This document shows positions 51,950 through 60,202 of a stretch of DNA of 64,000 nt, piece after piece. Both the position numbers and the translations under genes were made by a program. Every line of letters starts with the position of its first letter. Within the stretch, counting starts at the first letter, position 1. Location of the stretch: assembly GCF_008041935.1 (NCBI RefSeq), contig NZ_VKAC01000011.1, forward strand, positions 62,001-126,000, in the 5' to 3' direction. The stretch is from Quadrisphaera setariae. GTDB taxonomy: Bacteria; Actinomycetota; Actinomycetes; Actinomycetales; Quadrisphaeraceae. The notes under the pieces were generated by a model. The model was not told the origin of the DNA. It searched no databases and saw nothing but the letters and a program-made list of their open reading frames with translations.

Positions 51950-54900
51950 ATGACCCAGGTGGCAGACGAGGTCCTGGAGGTCACCACGGACGGGTCCGCG
52001 AGCGGGAACGGCGAGACCACGGAAGCCCCCACCGCCGTCATCAACCGGCGCGGTGAGGTCGTGCCGTTCGACGCCTCCCGCATCAGCGTGGCCCTGCAGA
52101 AGGCGTTCCTCGCCACCGAGGGCCAGGCCGCCGGCAGCTCCGCCCGCGTGCGCGAGCTGGTCGACGAGATGACCCGCACCGTCGTCGAGACCCTCGTGCG
52201 CCGCTCCCTGGCGGGCTCGGGCTCCTCCGGCCGCCCGGTGGCCGTGGAGGAGGTCCAGGACCAGGTCGAGCTGGTGCTCATGCGATCGGGCGAGCACGCC
52301 GTCGCGCGCTCCTACATCCTCTACCGCGAGGAGCACGCCCGCGCCCGCCGCGAGCGCGACGCCGCCACCCCCAGCGTCGAGTCCGTCCGCCAGCTGTCGG
52401 TGCGCACCACCGACGGCACCCTGGTCCCGCTGGACCGCGACCGCGTGGCCGCCGTCGTCGCCGAGGCCTGCGCCGGCCTGCCCACGGTGGACCCGGACGC
52501 CGTGGTCACCGAGGCCATGCGGACCCTGTACGACGGCGTCGGCGAGGTCGAGCTCGCCCAGGCCCTGGTGCTGGCCGCCCGCACCAAGGTCGAGGTCGAC
52601 CCCGACTACACCTACGTCTCCGCGCGCCTGCTCATGGACATGCTGCGCACCGAGGCCCTCTCGCACGTCCTCGGCGAGCGCACCCTCGCCACCGCGCCGC
52701 AGATGGCGCAGCTGTACCCCCGCTACCTCAAGGGCTACGTCACCAAGGGCATCGAGCTGGGCATGCTCGACCCGCGCCTGGCCGAGTTCGACCTCGACAA
52801 GCTGGGCCAGGCCATCGAGGCCGGCCGTGACGGCCAGTTCACGTTCCTGGGCCTGCAGACCCTGTACGACCGCTACTTCCTGCACGAGCACGGCGTGCGC
52901 TACGAGCTGCCGCAGGCGTTCTTCCTCCGCGTGGCGATGGGCCTGGCCCTCAACGAGGAGCACAAGGAGGAGCGGGCGATCGAGTTCTACCGCCTGATCT
53001 CCAGCTTCGACTTCATGTGCTCCACCCCGACGCTGTTCAACGCGGGGACCACCCGCCCGCAGCTGTCCAGCTGCTTCCTCACCACGGTCTCCGACGACCT
53101 GTCCGGCATCTTCCAGTCCATCAAGGACAACGCGATGCTGGCCAAGTACTCCGGTGGCCTCGGCAACGACTGGACCCCCGTGCGCGGCATCGGCGCCCAC
53201 ATCAAGGGCACCAACGGCCAGAGCCAGGGCGTCGTGCCCTTCCTCAAGATCGCCAACGACACCGCCGTCGCGGTGAACCAGGGCGGCAAGCGCAAGGGCG
53301 CTGTCTGCGCCTACCTGGAGACCTGGCACATCGACGTCGAGGAGTTCCTCGAGCTCCGCAAGAACACCGGTGACGAGCGCCGCCGCACGCACGACATGAA
53401 CACGGCCAACTGGGTGCCGGACCTGTTCATGCAGCGCGTGGCCGCGGGCGGCACCTGGACGCTGTTCTCCCCCGACGAGACGCCCGACCTGCACGACCTG
53501 TACGGCGCGGCGTTCGCCGAGCGGTACGCGGAGTACGAGGCGATGGCGGAGCGCGGCGAGCTGCGCGTGCACCGCCAGGTGAACGCGGTCGACCTCTGGC
53601 GCAAGATGCTGACGGCGCTGTTCGAGACCGGGCACCCGTGGATCACCTTCAAGGACCCGTGCAACCTGCGCTCCCCGCAGCAGCACGTGGGCGTGGTGCA
53701 CTCCTCCAACCTGTGCACCGAGATCACGCTGAACACCAACGCCGACGAGGTCGCGGTCTGCAACCTCGGCTCCATCAACCTGGCCGCGCACACCACCGCT
53801 GACGGCCTCGACGTCGAGCGGCTGCGCCGCACGGTCCGCACCGCGGTCCGCATGCTCGACAACGTCATCGACCTGAACCTCTACACGATCCCCCAGGCCG
53901 AGAACGCCAACCAGCAGCACCGCCCGGTGGGCCTGGGCCTCATGGGCTTCCAGGACGCGCTGTTCGCGCTGCGCCTGCCCTACTCCTCCGAGGAGGCCGT
54001 GCAGTTCGCGGACACCTCCATGGAGCAGATCTCCTACGCCGCGATCGAGGCCAGCTCCGACCTCGCGGCCGAGCGCGGCTCGTACCGGAGCTTCGACGGG
54101 TCGCTGTGGAGCCGCGGCGTGCTGCCGATCGACTCCCTGGAGCTGCTGCGCGAGTCCCGCGGCGGCGACGTCGACCTCGACACCTCCACGACGCTGGACT
54201 GGGCGCCGCTGCGCGAGAAGGTGCAGCGCCAGGGCATGCGCAACTCCAACGTCATGGCGATCGCGCCCACGGCGACGATCTCCAACATCGTGGGCGTCGC
54301 GCAGTCGATCGAGCCGATGTACCGCAACCTGTTCGTGAAGTCGAACATGTCCGGCGACTTCACCGTGGTGAACGCCTCGCTGGTGCGCGACCTCGCCGAG
54401 CGCGGCCTGTGGGACGAGGTCATGGTCTCCGACCTCAAGTACTTCGACGGCTCCCTGGGCGCCATCGACCGCGTCCCCGCGGACCTGCAGGCGCTGTACG
54501 CCACCGCCTTCGAGGTGGACCCGTCCTGGCTGCTGCGCTCGGCCGCCCGTCGCCAGAAGTGGATCGACCAGGCCCAGTCGCTGAACCTGTACGTGTCCAG
54601 CCCGAACGGCCGCAAGCTCGACAACCTCTACCGCACGGCCTGGCAGCTGGGCCTGAAGACGACGTACTACCTGCGCTCGTCCTCGGCCACGCACGTGGAG
54701 AAGTCGACCCTGCGCGGCACCGACGGCAAGCTCAACGCCGTCTCCGCCGGTACCCCAGCCGCTGCGCCGTCCGCGGGCGTCCCGACCCAGGGCGGTGCCG
54801 CTGCCGCTGCCGGCGGGGTCGCCGCCGCGGTGGCCGCGAGCCCGGCCGCCGCCGTCTCGACCAGCCCGTCGCCCCTGGTGGTGCTGCCCGAGACCGCCGC

Positions 54901-54985
54901 GGCGGAGGAGGCCTCGCGCTACAGCGCCGAGTACGCCGCCGCCTGCTCCATCGAGAACGGCGAGGACTGCGAGGCCTGCCAGTGA
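51950..54985 (+). CDS. nrdA: Ribonucleoside-diphosphate reductase, large subunit, with two ATP-cone domains
   Basis: A 1011-residue class I ribonucleotide reductase alpha chain that makes deoxyribonucleotides from ribonucleotides. Residues about 25-125 form an ATP-cone ([42 protein letters not shown]). A second cone follows near residues 135-230 ([38 protein letters not shown]). Two cones are more than the single cone of E. coli NrdA. The catalytic core shows [34 protein letters not shown] and [16 protein letters not shown]. The C-terminal redox pair CxxC is present in EDCEACQ. The ATG at 51950 has GAGGAG upstream. It is followed by nrdB with an overlap or a 65-base gap depending on the start. 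Confidence 0.94.
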   Translation: MTQVADEVLEVTTDGSASGNGETTEAPTAVINRRGEVVPFDASRISVALQKAFLATEGQAAGSSARVRELVDEMTRTVVETLVRRSLAGSGSSGRPVAVEEVQDQVELVLMRSGEHAVARSYILYREEHARARRERDAATPSVESVRQLSVRTTDGTLVPLDRDRVAAVVAEACAGLPTVDPDAVVTEAMRTLYDGVGEVELAQALVLAARTKVEVDPDYTYVSARLLMDMLRTEALSHVLGERTLATAPQMAQLYPRYLKGYVTKGIELGMLDPRLAEFDLDKLGQAIEAGRDGQFTFLGLQTLYDRYFLHEHGVRYELPQAFFLRVAMGLALNEEHKEERAIEFYRLISSFDFMCSTPTLFNAGTTRPQLSSCFLTTVSDDLSGIFQSIKDNAMLAKYSGGLGNDWTPVRGIGAHIKGTNGQSQGVVPFLKIANDTAVAVNQGGKRKGAVCAYLETWHIDVEEFLELRKNTGDERRRTHDMNTANWVPDLFMQRVAAGGTWTLFSPDETPDLHDLYGAAFAERYAEYEAMAERGELRVHRQVNAVDLWRKMLTALFETGHPWITFKDPCNLRSPQQHVGVVHSSNLCTEITLNTNADEVAVCNLGSINLAAHTTADGLDVERLRRTVRTAVRMLDNVIDLNLYTIPQAENANQQHRPVGLGLMGFQDALFALRLPYSSEEAVQFADTSMEQISYAAIEASSDLAAERGSYRSFDGSLWSRGVLPIDSLELLRESRGGDVDLDTSTTLDWAPLREKVQRQGMRNSNVMAIAPTATISNIVGVAQSIEPMYRNLFVKSNMSGDFTVVNASLVRDLAERGLWDEVMVSDLKYFDGSLGAIDRVPADLQALYATAFEVDPSWLLRSAARRQKWIDQAQSLNLYVSSPNGRKLDNLYRTAWQLGLKTTYYLRSSSATHVEKSTLRGTDGKLNAVSAGTPAAAPSAGVPTQGGAAAAAGGVAAAVAASPAAAVSTSPSPLVVLPETAAAEEASRYSAEYAAACSIENGEDCEACQ

Positions 54986-55050
54986 GCGCGCCGACCAGCA
55001 ACCCCCAGTCCTCGGTTCCGACCACCCGCACCTCATCGGAGGAGATCACC

Positions 55051-56151
55051 GTGACCACCACCGACGACGCCCCCCTGACCGCCGACGGAGCCGTCGAGAA
55101 CGTCACCGGCCTCGGCGCCATCCAGTCCGGAGCCGCACGCGTCGACGTCAGCGACAAGGCGATGATCAACGCCCGCGCCGACGTCAACCAGCTGCTCCCG
55201 CTGAAGTACGGGTGGGCGTGGGAGAAGTACCTCGCCGGCTGCAACAACCACTGGATGCCCACCGAGGTGTCCATGCAGGCCGACATCGCCCTGTGGAAGA
55301 GCCGCGACGGCCTCACCGAGGACGAGCGCCTCATGCTCAAGCGCAACCTGGGCTTCTTCGCCACGGCGGAGTCGCTGGTCGCCAACAACATCGTGCTGGC
55401 GGTCTACCGCCAGCTCACCAACCCGGAGTGCCGCCAGTACCTGCTGCGCCAGGCCTTCGAGGAGGCCGTGCACACGCACACCTTCCAGTACATCTGCACC
55501 AGCCTCGGCCTCGACGAGGGCGAGCTGTTCAACATGTACCGCGAGGTGCCGTCCATCACCGCCAAGGACGCGTGGGCGCTCAAGCACACCCGCAACCTCG
55601 AGTCGGGCGAGTTCTCCACCGGCACGCCCGAGGCCGACCAGGACTTCCTGCGCGACCTCATCGCCTTCTACGTGGTCTTCGAGGGCATGTGGTTCTACAC
55701 CGGCTTCGCGCAGATCCTCAGCCTGGGCCGGCGCAACAAGATGGTCGGCATCGCCGAGCAGTACCAGTACATCCTCCGCGACGAGTCGATCCACCTGAAC
55801 TTCGGCATCGACGTCATCAACCAGATCAAGGCCGAGAACCCGCACCTGTGGTCCGCGGAGTTCCAGGCCGAGGTCCGGGGCATGCTCAAGGAGGCGTGCG
55901 AGCTGGAGATCGCGTACGGCCAGGAGACGATGCCCCGCGGCATCCTCGGCCTGAACGCCGAGCTCACCTCCGAGTACATGCGCTTCATCACCAACCGCCG
56001 CTGCGTCCAGCTGGGTCTGGCGGAGGTGTTCCCCCCGGCGGAGAACCCCTTCCCGTGGATGAGCGAGACGATGGACCTCAAGAAGGAGAAGAACTTCTTC
56101 GAGACCCGCGTCATCGAGTACCAGACCGGCGGCGGCCTCTCCTGGGAGTGA
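55051..56151 (+). CDS. nrdB: Ribonucleotide reductase small subunit, class Ic type (Phe at the radical Tyr position)
   Basis: A 366-residue ferritin-like R2 protein. The six metal ligands are E107, E138, H141, E211, E245 and H248. The spacings (31, 3, 70, 34, 3) match those I recall for Chlamydia trachomatis R2 (E89, E120, H123, E193, E227, H230). Four residues after H141, where class Ia proteins have the radical Tyr, lies F145 in [12 protein letters not shown]. The first ligand is Glu instead of the usual Asp. These are the marks of class Ic enzymes, which use a Mn/Fe cofactor in place of a tyrosyl radical. The C-terminal [12 protein letters not shown] provides the radical-relay Tyr. The start GTG 55051 has GGAGGAG upstream; GTG 54982 overlapping nrdA is an alternative. 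Confidence 0.92.
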   Translation: MTTTDDAPLTADGAVENVTGLGAIQSGAARVDVSDKAMINARADVNQLLPLKYGWAWEKYLAGCNNHWMPTEVSMQADIALWKSRDGLTEDERLMLKRNLGFFATAESLVANNIVLAVYRQLTNPECRQYLLRQAFEEAVHTHTFQYICTSLGLDEGELFNMYREVPSITAKDAWALKHTRNLESGEFSTGTPEADQDFLRDLIAFYVVFEGMWFYTGFAQILSLGRRNKMVGIAEQYQYILRDESIHLNFGIDVINQIKAENPHLWSAEFQAEVRGMLKEACELEIAYGQETMPRGILGLNAELTSEYMRFITNRRCVQLGLAEVFPPAENPFPWMSETMDLKKEKNFFETRVIEYQTGGGLSWE

Positions 56152-56168
56152 CCTCCCGCTGACGCGCA

Positions 56169-56209
56169 CGGCGGCCCGCCTGCCCCTGACCGGGGTGGGC
56201 GGGCCGCCG
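56169..56209 (+). terminator. Strong GC hairpin after nrdB
   Basis: CGGCGGCCCGCC (56169-56180) and GGCGGGCCGCCG (56198-56209) are perfectly complementary across 17 bases, and the loop can add CCCC/GGGG pairs. It starts 18 bases after the nrdB stop and is followed by TCGTCGTCCT. It probably ends the nrdAB transcript. Confidence 0.75.
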
Positions 56210-56241
56210 TCGTCGTCCTAGCCGCTCACGCCCACCCACCA

Positions 56242-56345
56242 GCACTCTCCCGCGCCAGTGCCGGTCGTGGACCCGTCACGCCGGCACTCTCCCGCGCCAG
56301 TGCCGGTCGTGGACCCGTCGCACCGGCACTCTCCCGCGCCAGTGC
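56242..56345. repeat. Array of three 20-bp palindromes, 42-bp period (left of endonuclease gene)
   Basis: Three identical copies of GCACTCTCCCGCGCCAGTGC start at 56242, 56284 and 56326, exactly 42 bases apart, with near-identical spacers (CGGTCGTGGACCCGTC). Each copy has short complementary ends, GCACT/AGTGC. The array lies between the nrdB terminator and the start of the endonuclease-like gene at 56429. Confidence 0.9.
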
Positions 56346-56428
56346 CGCAGGCGGCGGTGGACGTCGTCGTCCACAGGCCGGCGCACGCCGCCAGCAGCGG
56401 AGCGACCTGACCGGCCAGTGTCTGCGGT

Positions 56429-57316
56429 GTGGCGGCGAAGACACCCTGGCCCGAGGCCCTTCCCGAGGTCTTCCTCGGCTCCGACCTGGTCGCACGGGGC
56501 GTCCTCACGCGGCGGCAGCTGAGGAGCGACCGCCTGCGACGCCTCATGACTGACGTCTACGCGCCGAGGTGGGTGCCGCACGACCACGGCCTGGACTGCC
56601 GAGGAGCCTCTCTGGTCGCCCCCGGCTCCGCGCGGCTCACCGGCAGGTCGCTGGCCACTGCGCTGGGCGTTCGCCTCCGAGATGCCGGCGACGCGGTCGA
56701 GTTCGTCCTCCCGCAGGCCGAGCGCAAGCAGCCGCGGGGCGGCCTCCAGCTCCGCGGAGCCGCGAGGGGACCTCTCAGCGGCGGGCTGTGGCGCGGGGTC
56801 CCTGTCACGACCCGCGAGCGGATGGCCTTCGACATCGCCGCTCGGCGGCCGGTGGAGGACGGCGTCGCCGACCTCGACGCCGCACTGGGGGCCGGGCTCT
56901 TCGACAGGCGCACCTTCTGCTCGTGGCTCGAAGGACGGCACGAGGACGACGTCGTGGCCGTGCGCGAGATGGCCTCGCTGTCCGACGGCAGGGCTGGGTC
57001 ACGACCCGAGTCCCGCCTGCGGGTCAGGCTGGTGCGGGCCAGCCTGGGGTTCGCCATCGAGCCGCAGCACGTGGTGACGCACCTGGGGCGCTTCGTCGCG
57101 CGCGTCGACCTCGCCGTCGTGGAGCTGAGGATCGCGATCGAGTACGAGGGCTCGTGGCACGGCCTCATCGCCGACCAGCTCGCCAGAGACCGGCAGCGTC
57201 TCGACCGTCTGCGGGAAGCTGGCTGGATCGTCGTCCACGTGACCGCCGACATGATGCGCGAGCGCGGCATGGCGGTCGACGCGGTCCGCCGAGCGATCGC
57301 GCAGCGCACCGCCTGA
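56429..57316 (+). CDS. DUF559-like endonuclease-domain protein with AbiEi-like N terminus
   Basis: A 295-residue protein. The N terminus, VFLGSDLVARGVLTRRQLRS, then LRRLMTDVYAPRWVPHD, resembles the winged-helix region of AbiEi-type/DUF559 actinobacterial proteins. The C-terminal 90 residues contain RPESRLRVRLVRASLGF, then RVDLAVVELRIAIEYEG and RDRQRLDRLREAGWIVVHVT. This is the Vsr-like/PD-(D/E)XK layout, with Asp in VDLAV and the Glu residues in IEYEG as the metal-binding acids. I read it as a possible DNA nuclease, although no activity is known for the group. The GTG at 56429 is the start; repeat arrays lie on both sides. Confidence 0.72.
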   Translation: MAAKTPWPEALPEVFLGSDLVARGVLTRRQLRSDRLRRLMTDVYAPRWVPHDHGLDCRGASLVAPGSARLTGRSLATALGVRLRDAGDAVEFVLPQAERKQPRGGLQLRGAARGPLSGGLWRGVPVTTRERMAFDIAARRPVEDGVADLDAALGAGLFDRRTFCSWLEGRHEDDVVAVREMASLSDGRAGSRPESRLRVRLVRASLGFAIEPQHVVTHLGRFVARVDLAVVELRIAIEYEGSWHGLIADQLARDRQRLDRLREAGWIVVHVTADMMRERGMAVDAVRRAIAQRTA

Positions 57317-57318
57317 CC

Positions 57319-57424
57319 GGCACTGGTGCGGGAGAGTGCCGCCTCAAGGGGCCCCAGACCGGCACTTGCCCGGGAGAGTGCCGTCCAGCTGGACATGCGG
57401 CCGGCACTTGCGCGGGAGAGTGCG
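57319..57424. repeat. Array of three palindromes, 42-bp period (right of endonuclease gene)
   Basis: Copies start at 57319, 57361 and 57403, exactly 42 bases apart. The units read GGCACTGGTGCGGGAGAGTG, GGCACTTGCCCGGGAGAGTG and GGCACTTGCGCGGGAGAGTG (two more bases follow each). They are near-complements of the left array, so the two arrays are inverted around the gene. The first unit starts 2 bases after the stop codon. Unlike the left array the spacers are diverged. Confidence 0.9.
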
Positions 57425-57537
57425 GGCAGGGTGATCTCCGGATGCGGGGCGAGGTGTCGCGCGAGAGGCTGAGCAGTTCGGGTCGACTTCGCCCCACCTC
57501 GCCCGACGGCGCACCGAGGCCGTTATCGTTCCGTGAC

Positions 57538-57852
57538 ATGTGCCGGAACATCCGCACGCTGCACAACCTCGCGCCGGCGACGACGCACGACGAGGTCTAC
57601 GCGGCTGCGCTGCAGTACGTCCGCAAGGTGGCGGGGACGACGAAGCCCTCGCGCGCCAACGCGGACGCCTTCGACCGCGCGGTCGCCGAGGTCGCCCACG
57701 CCACCGAGCACCTCCTGGAGGCGCTCACCACCTCCGCTCCCCCGCGGGACCGCGAGGTCCTCGCCGCCCAGGCCCGCGCCCGCGCCGCCCAGCGCTACGG
57801 CGCCGCGCCCATCGCCGCGTCCACCACCGCTGCAGAAGCGGTGGCGCCGTAG
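57538..57852 (+). CDS. DUF2277 domain protein
   Basis: A 104-residue protein with the DUF2277 signature: MCRNIRTLHNLAPATTHDEVYAAALQYVRKVAGTTKPSRAN at the N terminus, with the initial MCRNIR (Cys2) strictly typical, followed by FDRAVAEVAHATEHLLEAL and PPRDREVLAAQARARAAQRYG. Its function is unknown. It is a small, helical, actinobacteria-type protein. The smpB gene starts 71 bases downstream. It is on the same strand as its neighbours and may share a transcript with smpB. Confidence 0.85.
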   Translation: MCRNIRTLHNLAPATTHDEVYAAALQYVRKVAGTTKPSRANADAFDRAVAEVAHATEHLLEALTTSAPPRDREVLAAQARARAAQRYGAAPIAASTTAAEAVAP

Positions 57853-57923
57853 CCCGCCGCGGTGCCGGCGCCTGGGCGCGCCAGAGCAGGCCCTCCCGTC
57901 CCCGCGAGGAGGGCCTGCGCCTG

Positions 57924-58394
57924 GTGGCCCGCAACAAGCGCGCCGCGCACGACTACCTGCTCACCCAGCGCTACGAGGCCGGCCTGGTGCTCGTCGGCAC
58001 GGAGGTGAAGGCCCTGCGCCAGGGCCGGGCCTCGCTGTCCGAGAGCTGGGTGGAGATCGACGACGCCGGGGAGGCGTGGCTGCACGGAGCGCACATCCCC
58101 GAGTACTCCCAGGGCAGTTGGACCAACCACTCCGCGCGGCGCCCCCGCAAGCTGCTGCTGCACGCCGCCCAGCTGCGGCGCCTCGCGGAGAGCTCCCGCG
58201 AGGGCGGCTGGACCGTCGTCCCCACCAGCCTGTACTTCCTCGGCTCGTGGGTGAAGGTCGAGGTGGCCGTCGCCCGCGGCAAGGCCGAGCACGACAAGCG
58301 GCAGACCCTGCGCGAGCGCCAGGACGCCCGCGAGGCCGAGCGCGTCATGGCCGCCCACCGCCGCAGCACCAGGGGTGCCCGTGCTGCGTCGTGA
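57924..58394 (+). CDS. smpB: SsrA-binding protein SmpB
   Basis: SmpB binds tmRNA (ssrA) and brings it to stalled ribosomes. The 156-residue product shows NKRAAHDYLL, YEAGLVLVGTEVKALRQGRASL, the conserved YSQGSWTNHSARRPRKLLLH segment and VEVAVARGKAEHDKRQTLRERQDAREAER. The GTG at 57924 has GAGGAGGG about 8 bases upstream. The usual MA(K/R)EKGRK leader is missing, since the in-frame sequence before it reads REEGLRL without a start. No ssrA RNA gene is visible nearby. The next gene overlaps its end by 20 bases. Confidence 0.94.
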   Translation: MARNKRAAHDYLLTQRYEAGLVLVGTEVKALRQGRASLSESWVEIDDAGEAWLHGAHIPEYSQGSWTNHSARRPRKLLLHAAQLRRLAESSREGGWTVVPTSLYFLGSWVKVEVAVARGKAEHDKRQTLRERQDAREAERVMAAHRRSTRGARAAS

Positions 58395-59121
58395 CCCCTC
58401 CCGGCCCGCGGGCTGGCTCACCGGCCTCAGCTGGTCCCGCCGCCTGCAGCTGGCCAGCGCCGGCGTGGCGGCGATGGTGCTGCTGTGGCCCGTCGTCGAC
58501 ATCGCGGCCAGCACGGCCTGGTCGCACCGCGGCGTGGACGCCGGCCGCCTCGACGCCGTCGTCGTCCTCGGTTCCAGCCTGGACGCCGGGAAGGTCACCC
58601 CGCTGCTGGACAGCCGGGCCCAGCGCGCGGCGGACCTCGTGGAGCAGGCCCACGACGACGGCGCGGACCCGTGGGTGGTCACCAGCGGTGGCGTCACCGG
58701 CCCCACGCCGTTCGACGCGCAGCCGGTCTCCGAGGCGAAGGCGCTGGGTGACCGGCTGGTGGCCCTCGGCGTCGACCCGAGCCGGCTCCTCCTGGAGGAG
58801 CGGGCGCTGACCACTGCCGACAACCTCGCCTACGCCCTGCCGCTGCTCACGCGCACCGACCCCGGCGTGCGGCGGGTGGCCGTCGTCACCTCCGACGGCC
58901 ACGTCGCCAGGGTCCGGCTGCTGCTGGGCCAGGCCATCGCCGACGGGCGCGTCGAGGACCGCTACGACGTCACCTTCGTCGGCGCGTGGACGCCCCTGGC
59001 CGACGTCCGCGCCGCGATGCTCCGCGAGGTCGGCCTGGTCGCCGGGCAGCGCGCGGGCACGGCGGTGACCAGCGCGGTGCGCCAGTCGCAGCGCTGGAGC
59101 GGCACCTCCGACCCCGTCTGA
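58375..59121 (+). CDS. YdcF/SanA (DUF218) family membrane protein
   Basis: A 248-residue protein. A membrane helix near residues 25-45 (LQLASAGVAAMVLLWPVVDI) anchors it; the DUF218 domain follows: LDAVVVLGSSLDAGKVTPLLDSRAQRAADLVEQA, VVTSGGVTGP, LLEERALTTADNLAYAL and VAVVTSDGHVARVRLLL. Members such as YdcF and SanA are linked to envelope integrity or to nucleotide-sugar binding; the function is not settled. The GTG at 58375 overlaps smpB by 20 bases; a GTG at 58381 is a close alternative. The C-terminal 70 residues are outside the domain. Confidence 0.82.
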   Translation: MPVLRRDPSRPAGWLTGLSWSRRLQLASAGVAAMVLLWPVVDIAASTAWSHRGVDAGRLDAVVVLGSSLDAGKVTPLLDSRAQRAADLVEQAHDDGADPWVVTSGGVTGPTPFDAQPVSEAKALGDRLVALGVDPSRLLLEERALTTADNLAYALPLLTRTDPGVRRVAVVTSDGHVARVRLLLGQAIADGRVEDRYDVTFVGAWTPLADVRAAMLREVGLVAGQRAGTAVTSAVRQSQRWSGTSDPV

Positions 59122-59168
59122 GCACCCTGCTGGACCGGGTGGGGCGGGGTGTCTGTGACCCTGTCGGA

Positions 59169-60107
59169 GTGGAGACGCCCCGCGCAGACGCCCCCGCCCA
59201 CGACCCCGCCGGTGCCCGCCGCTGGCAGCCGCAGCGCGTGGCGGACGCCGTGCTCGCCGCCGAGGCCTCGATGGACCGCCTCGACGCGGTGCGCGCCCGC
59301 GTGGCCGGCGGCGCCGCGAACACCCACGGCGGCGACCCGGGGCTGCACCGCAACCGCAGCACGGTGGTGCGCCACGCGGTGAACTACCTCGTGGCGGTCC
59401 GGGCGGCCCAGCTGGCAGCGCCGGCGGAGGCGGTGGCAGGCCCGGTGGTGGACGTCGGCGCCGGCACCGGCGCCTTCTCACCGCTGCTGGCGGAGCGGCT
59501 CGGCCGCGAGCTGCACGTGGTGGACACCGACCCCCGCCACACCGCGCTGGCCGCTGCGGCGTTCCCCGGCACCGGCGTCCACACGGACCTGGAGGAGGCC
59601 CCCCGCGGCGCCGTCGTCACCGCCATGGAGGTCATCGAGCACATCGAGCCGCGCCACCAGGTGCCGTTCGTCGCGTCGCTGGCCGCGGCGGTGCTGCCGG
59701 GCGGTGCGCTGGTGCTGTCGACCCCCGACGAGTCCGGCTACCCGCGGGGATGGTCCGGGTACGCCCCGCACGTGGGCCCCGTGGACGCGGCCGGACTGGC
59801 CCGCGCGGTGTCGCAGGGCACGGGCGGCTGGCCGGTGACGGTGCTCCGGGTGGACGGGCCGACCTTCTCCCTCACGCCGGTGGGCGCGCTGGTGCAGGGC
59901 ACGGCCAACCGGGCGTGGAACCTCGTCTCCGGCGTCGCCGCCGGGCTCGAGCCGCGGGTGACGGGGCTGCTGCACCGCGTCACCAAGGACCGTCCGGCCG
60001 CCGCCGTGCCGCCCGAGGGCTCCTGGCGGGTGCTCCCGGTGGGCGGCGACGACGGCGGGTGGCGCGGCGGCACGGGCCTGCTCGCCGTCGCGACCGCCCC
60101 CGCCTGA
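59169..60107 (+). CDS. Class I SAM-dependent methyltransferase
   Basis: A 312-residue methyltransferase. Motif I is VVDVGAGTGAFSPLLAERLG, with an acidic residue in VVDTDPRHT at strand 2, MEVIEHIEPRHQVPFVASLAA in the Hen1/UbiG-like position and LPGGALVLSTPD after it. The N-terminal 60 residues (ADAVLAAEASMDRLDAVRARVAGG) form a helical leader that includes RNRSTVVRHAVNYLVAV. The substrate is unknown; the DUF (Hen1-like small RNA) assignment is not supported by ligand residues here. The GTG at 59169 is the likely start. The stop is followed by the palindrome repeat. Confidence 0.82.
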   Translation: METPRADAPAHDPAGARRWQPQRVADAVLAAEASMDRLDAVRARVAGGAANTHGGDPGLHRNRSTVVRHAVNYLVAVRAAQLAAPAEAVAGPVVDVGAGTGAFSPLLAERLGRELHVVDTDPRHTALAAAAFPGTGVHTDLEEAPRGAVVTAMEVIEHIEPRHQVPFVASLAAAVLPGGALVLSTPDESGYPRGWSGYAPHVGPVDAAGLARAVSQGTGGWPVTVLRVDGPTFSLTPVGALVQGTANRAWNLVSGVAAGLEPRVTGLLHRVTKDRPAAAVPPEGSWRVLPVGGDDGGWRGGTGLLAVATAPA

Positions 60108-60109
60108 CA

Positions 60110-60171
60110 GCACTTGCCGCGGAAGGTGCGGATCGCGCCTCTCTCCTTCTCGCACTTGCCGCGGAAAGTGC
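60110..60171. repeat. Two palindromes 42 bp apart, beginning at the methyltransferase stop codon
   Basis: GCACTTGCCGCGGAAGGTGC (60110-60129) and GCACTTGCCGCGGAAAGTGC (60152-60171) are separated by exactly 42 bases start-to-start, the same spacing as in the arrays near 56242 and 57319. The first begins 2 bases after the TGA stop of the methyltransferase. The second copy is a palindrome with a single mismatch. It may also serve as a terminator between convergent genes. Confidence 0.88.
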
Positions 60172-60202
60172 GAGGAGGAGGGCGGCAGTCGTCACCCGGC
60201 GC

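Noticed and set aside
51860-55036. A 1058-residue open frame antisense to nrdA
   Set aside because: It arises from strong GC bias opposite a conserved, motif-rich gene. It has no domain pattern and its composition is a shadow of NrdA.
56152-56428. A promoter-embedded non-coding RNA gene
   Set aside because: The region holds a terminator hairpin and the repeat array, but there is no separate promoter or conserved RNA pattern that I can support.
56242-57424. The palindrome arrays could be a CRISPR array
   Set aside because: There are only three units on each side, the repeats are palindromic and the spacers on the left are almost identical. No cas gene is nearby.
57319-57424. The right array as a simple intrinsic terminator of the endonuclease gene
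   Set aside because: A terminator would not need three units of 42-bp period, and an inverted equivalent array lies upstream of the gene. A secondary terminator role is still possible.
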